A stretch of DNA of 6,304 bases from Methanobacterium sp. Its GTDB lineage: Archaea > Methanobacteriota > Methanobacteria > Methanobacteriales > Methanobacteriaceae. Where the stretch lies: positions 1 to 6,304 of the forward strand of contig PMMV01000063.1 of assembly GCA_003162115.1 (NCBI GenBank). Direction: 5' to 3'. A model generated the notes under the pieces. That model was not told the origin of the DNA and did no database searches. It worked only from the letters and a program-made list of their open reading frames with translations. Below are positions 5,988 to 6,304 of this stretch, in pieces. Position 1 is the first letter of the stretch. Each line of letters begins with the position of its first letter. The position numbers and the translations under genes are program-made.

Positions 5988-6304
5988 TCAGTATATTGTT
6001 TCACCATGGGCTGCTGCTATAATACAAGGCAATCCTTGAACTTCTAATGAATGAATAGCTTCAATTCCTTCTTCTTCAAATGCAACAACTTTCTTTGAAA
6101 CAATTTTACTCGTTAAAAGTGCTGCTGCTGGGGGTGTAACAGCATAGATCGAGAAATATTTATCTAAAGCTTTAACAGTATCTTTACCAAGAGCACCCTT
6201 GCCAAGATGAATCTTAACACCTGATTTAGCAAGATAAGGTATACTCTCCTCAATCTCTACCTTGTTACTGGTAGTAGGTGATATACCTGCCTTGCTTACA
6301 GCAG
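5988..6304 (-). CDS. Fumarate hydratase / L(+)-tartrate dehydratase beta-subunit family protein (3' part)
   Basis: The gene runs off the right edge; 104 residues and the TGA stop are present. The translation, from AVSKAGISPTTSNKVEIEES through GKGALGKDTVKALDKYFSIY and AVTPPAAALLTSKIV to AAAHGETIY, follows the C-terminal half of the class I fumarase beta subunit, which works with a separate [4Fe-4S] alpha subunit. In methanogens this pair hydrates fumarate in the partial reductive TCA route. Stand-alone beta subunits are about 190-200 residues, so roughly half is missing here. The version looks divergent: the usual GPTTSxRM block reads SPTTSNKV. A related dehydratase subunit rather than true fumarase is therefore possible. 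The 3' end is only 23 bases from that of upp, in convergent orientation. Confidence 0.8.
   Translation of the reverse strand, partial: AVSKAGISPTTSNKVEIEESIPYLAKSGVKIHLGKGALGKDTVKALDKYFSIYAVTPPAAALLTSKIVSKKVVAFEEEGIEAIHSLEVQGLPCIIAAAHGETIY

Overview
The window looks like a piece of a methanogen chromosome, most likely from the order Methanobacteriales (Methanobacterium-like). The DNA is very AT-rich. Ribosome binding sites match the archaeal GAGGTG pattern and intergenic stretches carry TATA-like boxes. Gene content is archaeal: the archaea-specific tRNA C56 2'-O-methyltransferase, a CbiZ-CobZ fusion (CbiS type) known from methanogens, an archaeal-type CobS, and a stand-alone fumarase/tartrate dehydratase beta subunit. 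The assignment rests on gene content read by eye, not on a search.

Layout. Positions 1-299 are an AT-rich intergenic stretch ending in two tandem copies of a 16-base near-identical repeat directly before gene 1. Gene 1 (300-1478, +) is a DAO-type FAD-dependent oxidoreductase that resembles the front half of the bacterial FAD/Rieske two-domain proteins but stops where the Rieske domain would begin. Next is a cobamide pair, cbiS (1530-2606, +) and cobS (2620-3408, +), 13 bases apart and probably one operon. After a 110-base gap comes trm56 (3519-4058, +). It converges, with only 7 bases between stop codons, on a membrane-anchored PQQ-type sugar dehydrogenase beta-propeller gene (4066-5109, -). 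A divergent intergenic region of about 210 bases holds a good BRE/TATA candidate for the minus-strand gene and a perfect 7-base inverted repeat in front of upp. upp (about 5323-5964, +) encodes uracil phosphoribosyltransferase and starts with a non-ATG codon. The window ends inside the 3' part of a minus-strand fumarase/tartrate dehydratase beta-subunit gene (5988 to the right edge).

How the genes work together. CbiS and CobS belong to the lower (nucleotide loop) and salvage steps of cobamide synthesis. The CbiZ half would open scavenged adenosylcobinamide to adenosylcobyric acid, CobS joins alpha-ribazole (phosphate) to AdoCbi-GDP, and the CobZ half removes the phosphate. In a methanogen this supplies corrinoids for methyl transfer. 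The other genes are single-gene units: tRNA modification, uracil salvage, an exported or anchored dehydrogenase-like protein, and central carbon metabolism. No rRNA or tRNA gene, insertion sequence, CRISPR array or phage gene was seen. I did not find a clear novel multi-gene system. The points most worth a second look are the tandem repeat before gene 1, the Rieske-less oxidoreductase, the divergent CbiZ half, and the PQQ-type propeller in a presumed strict anaerobe.
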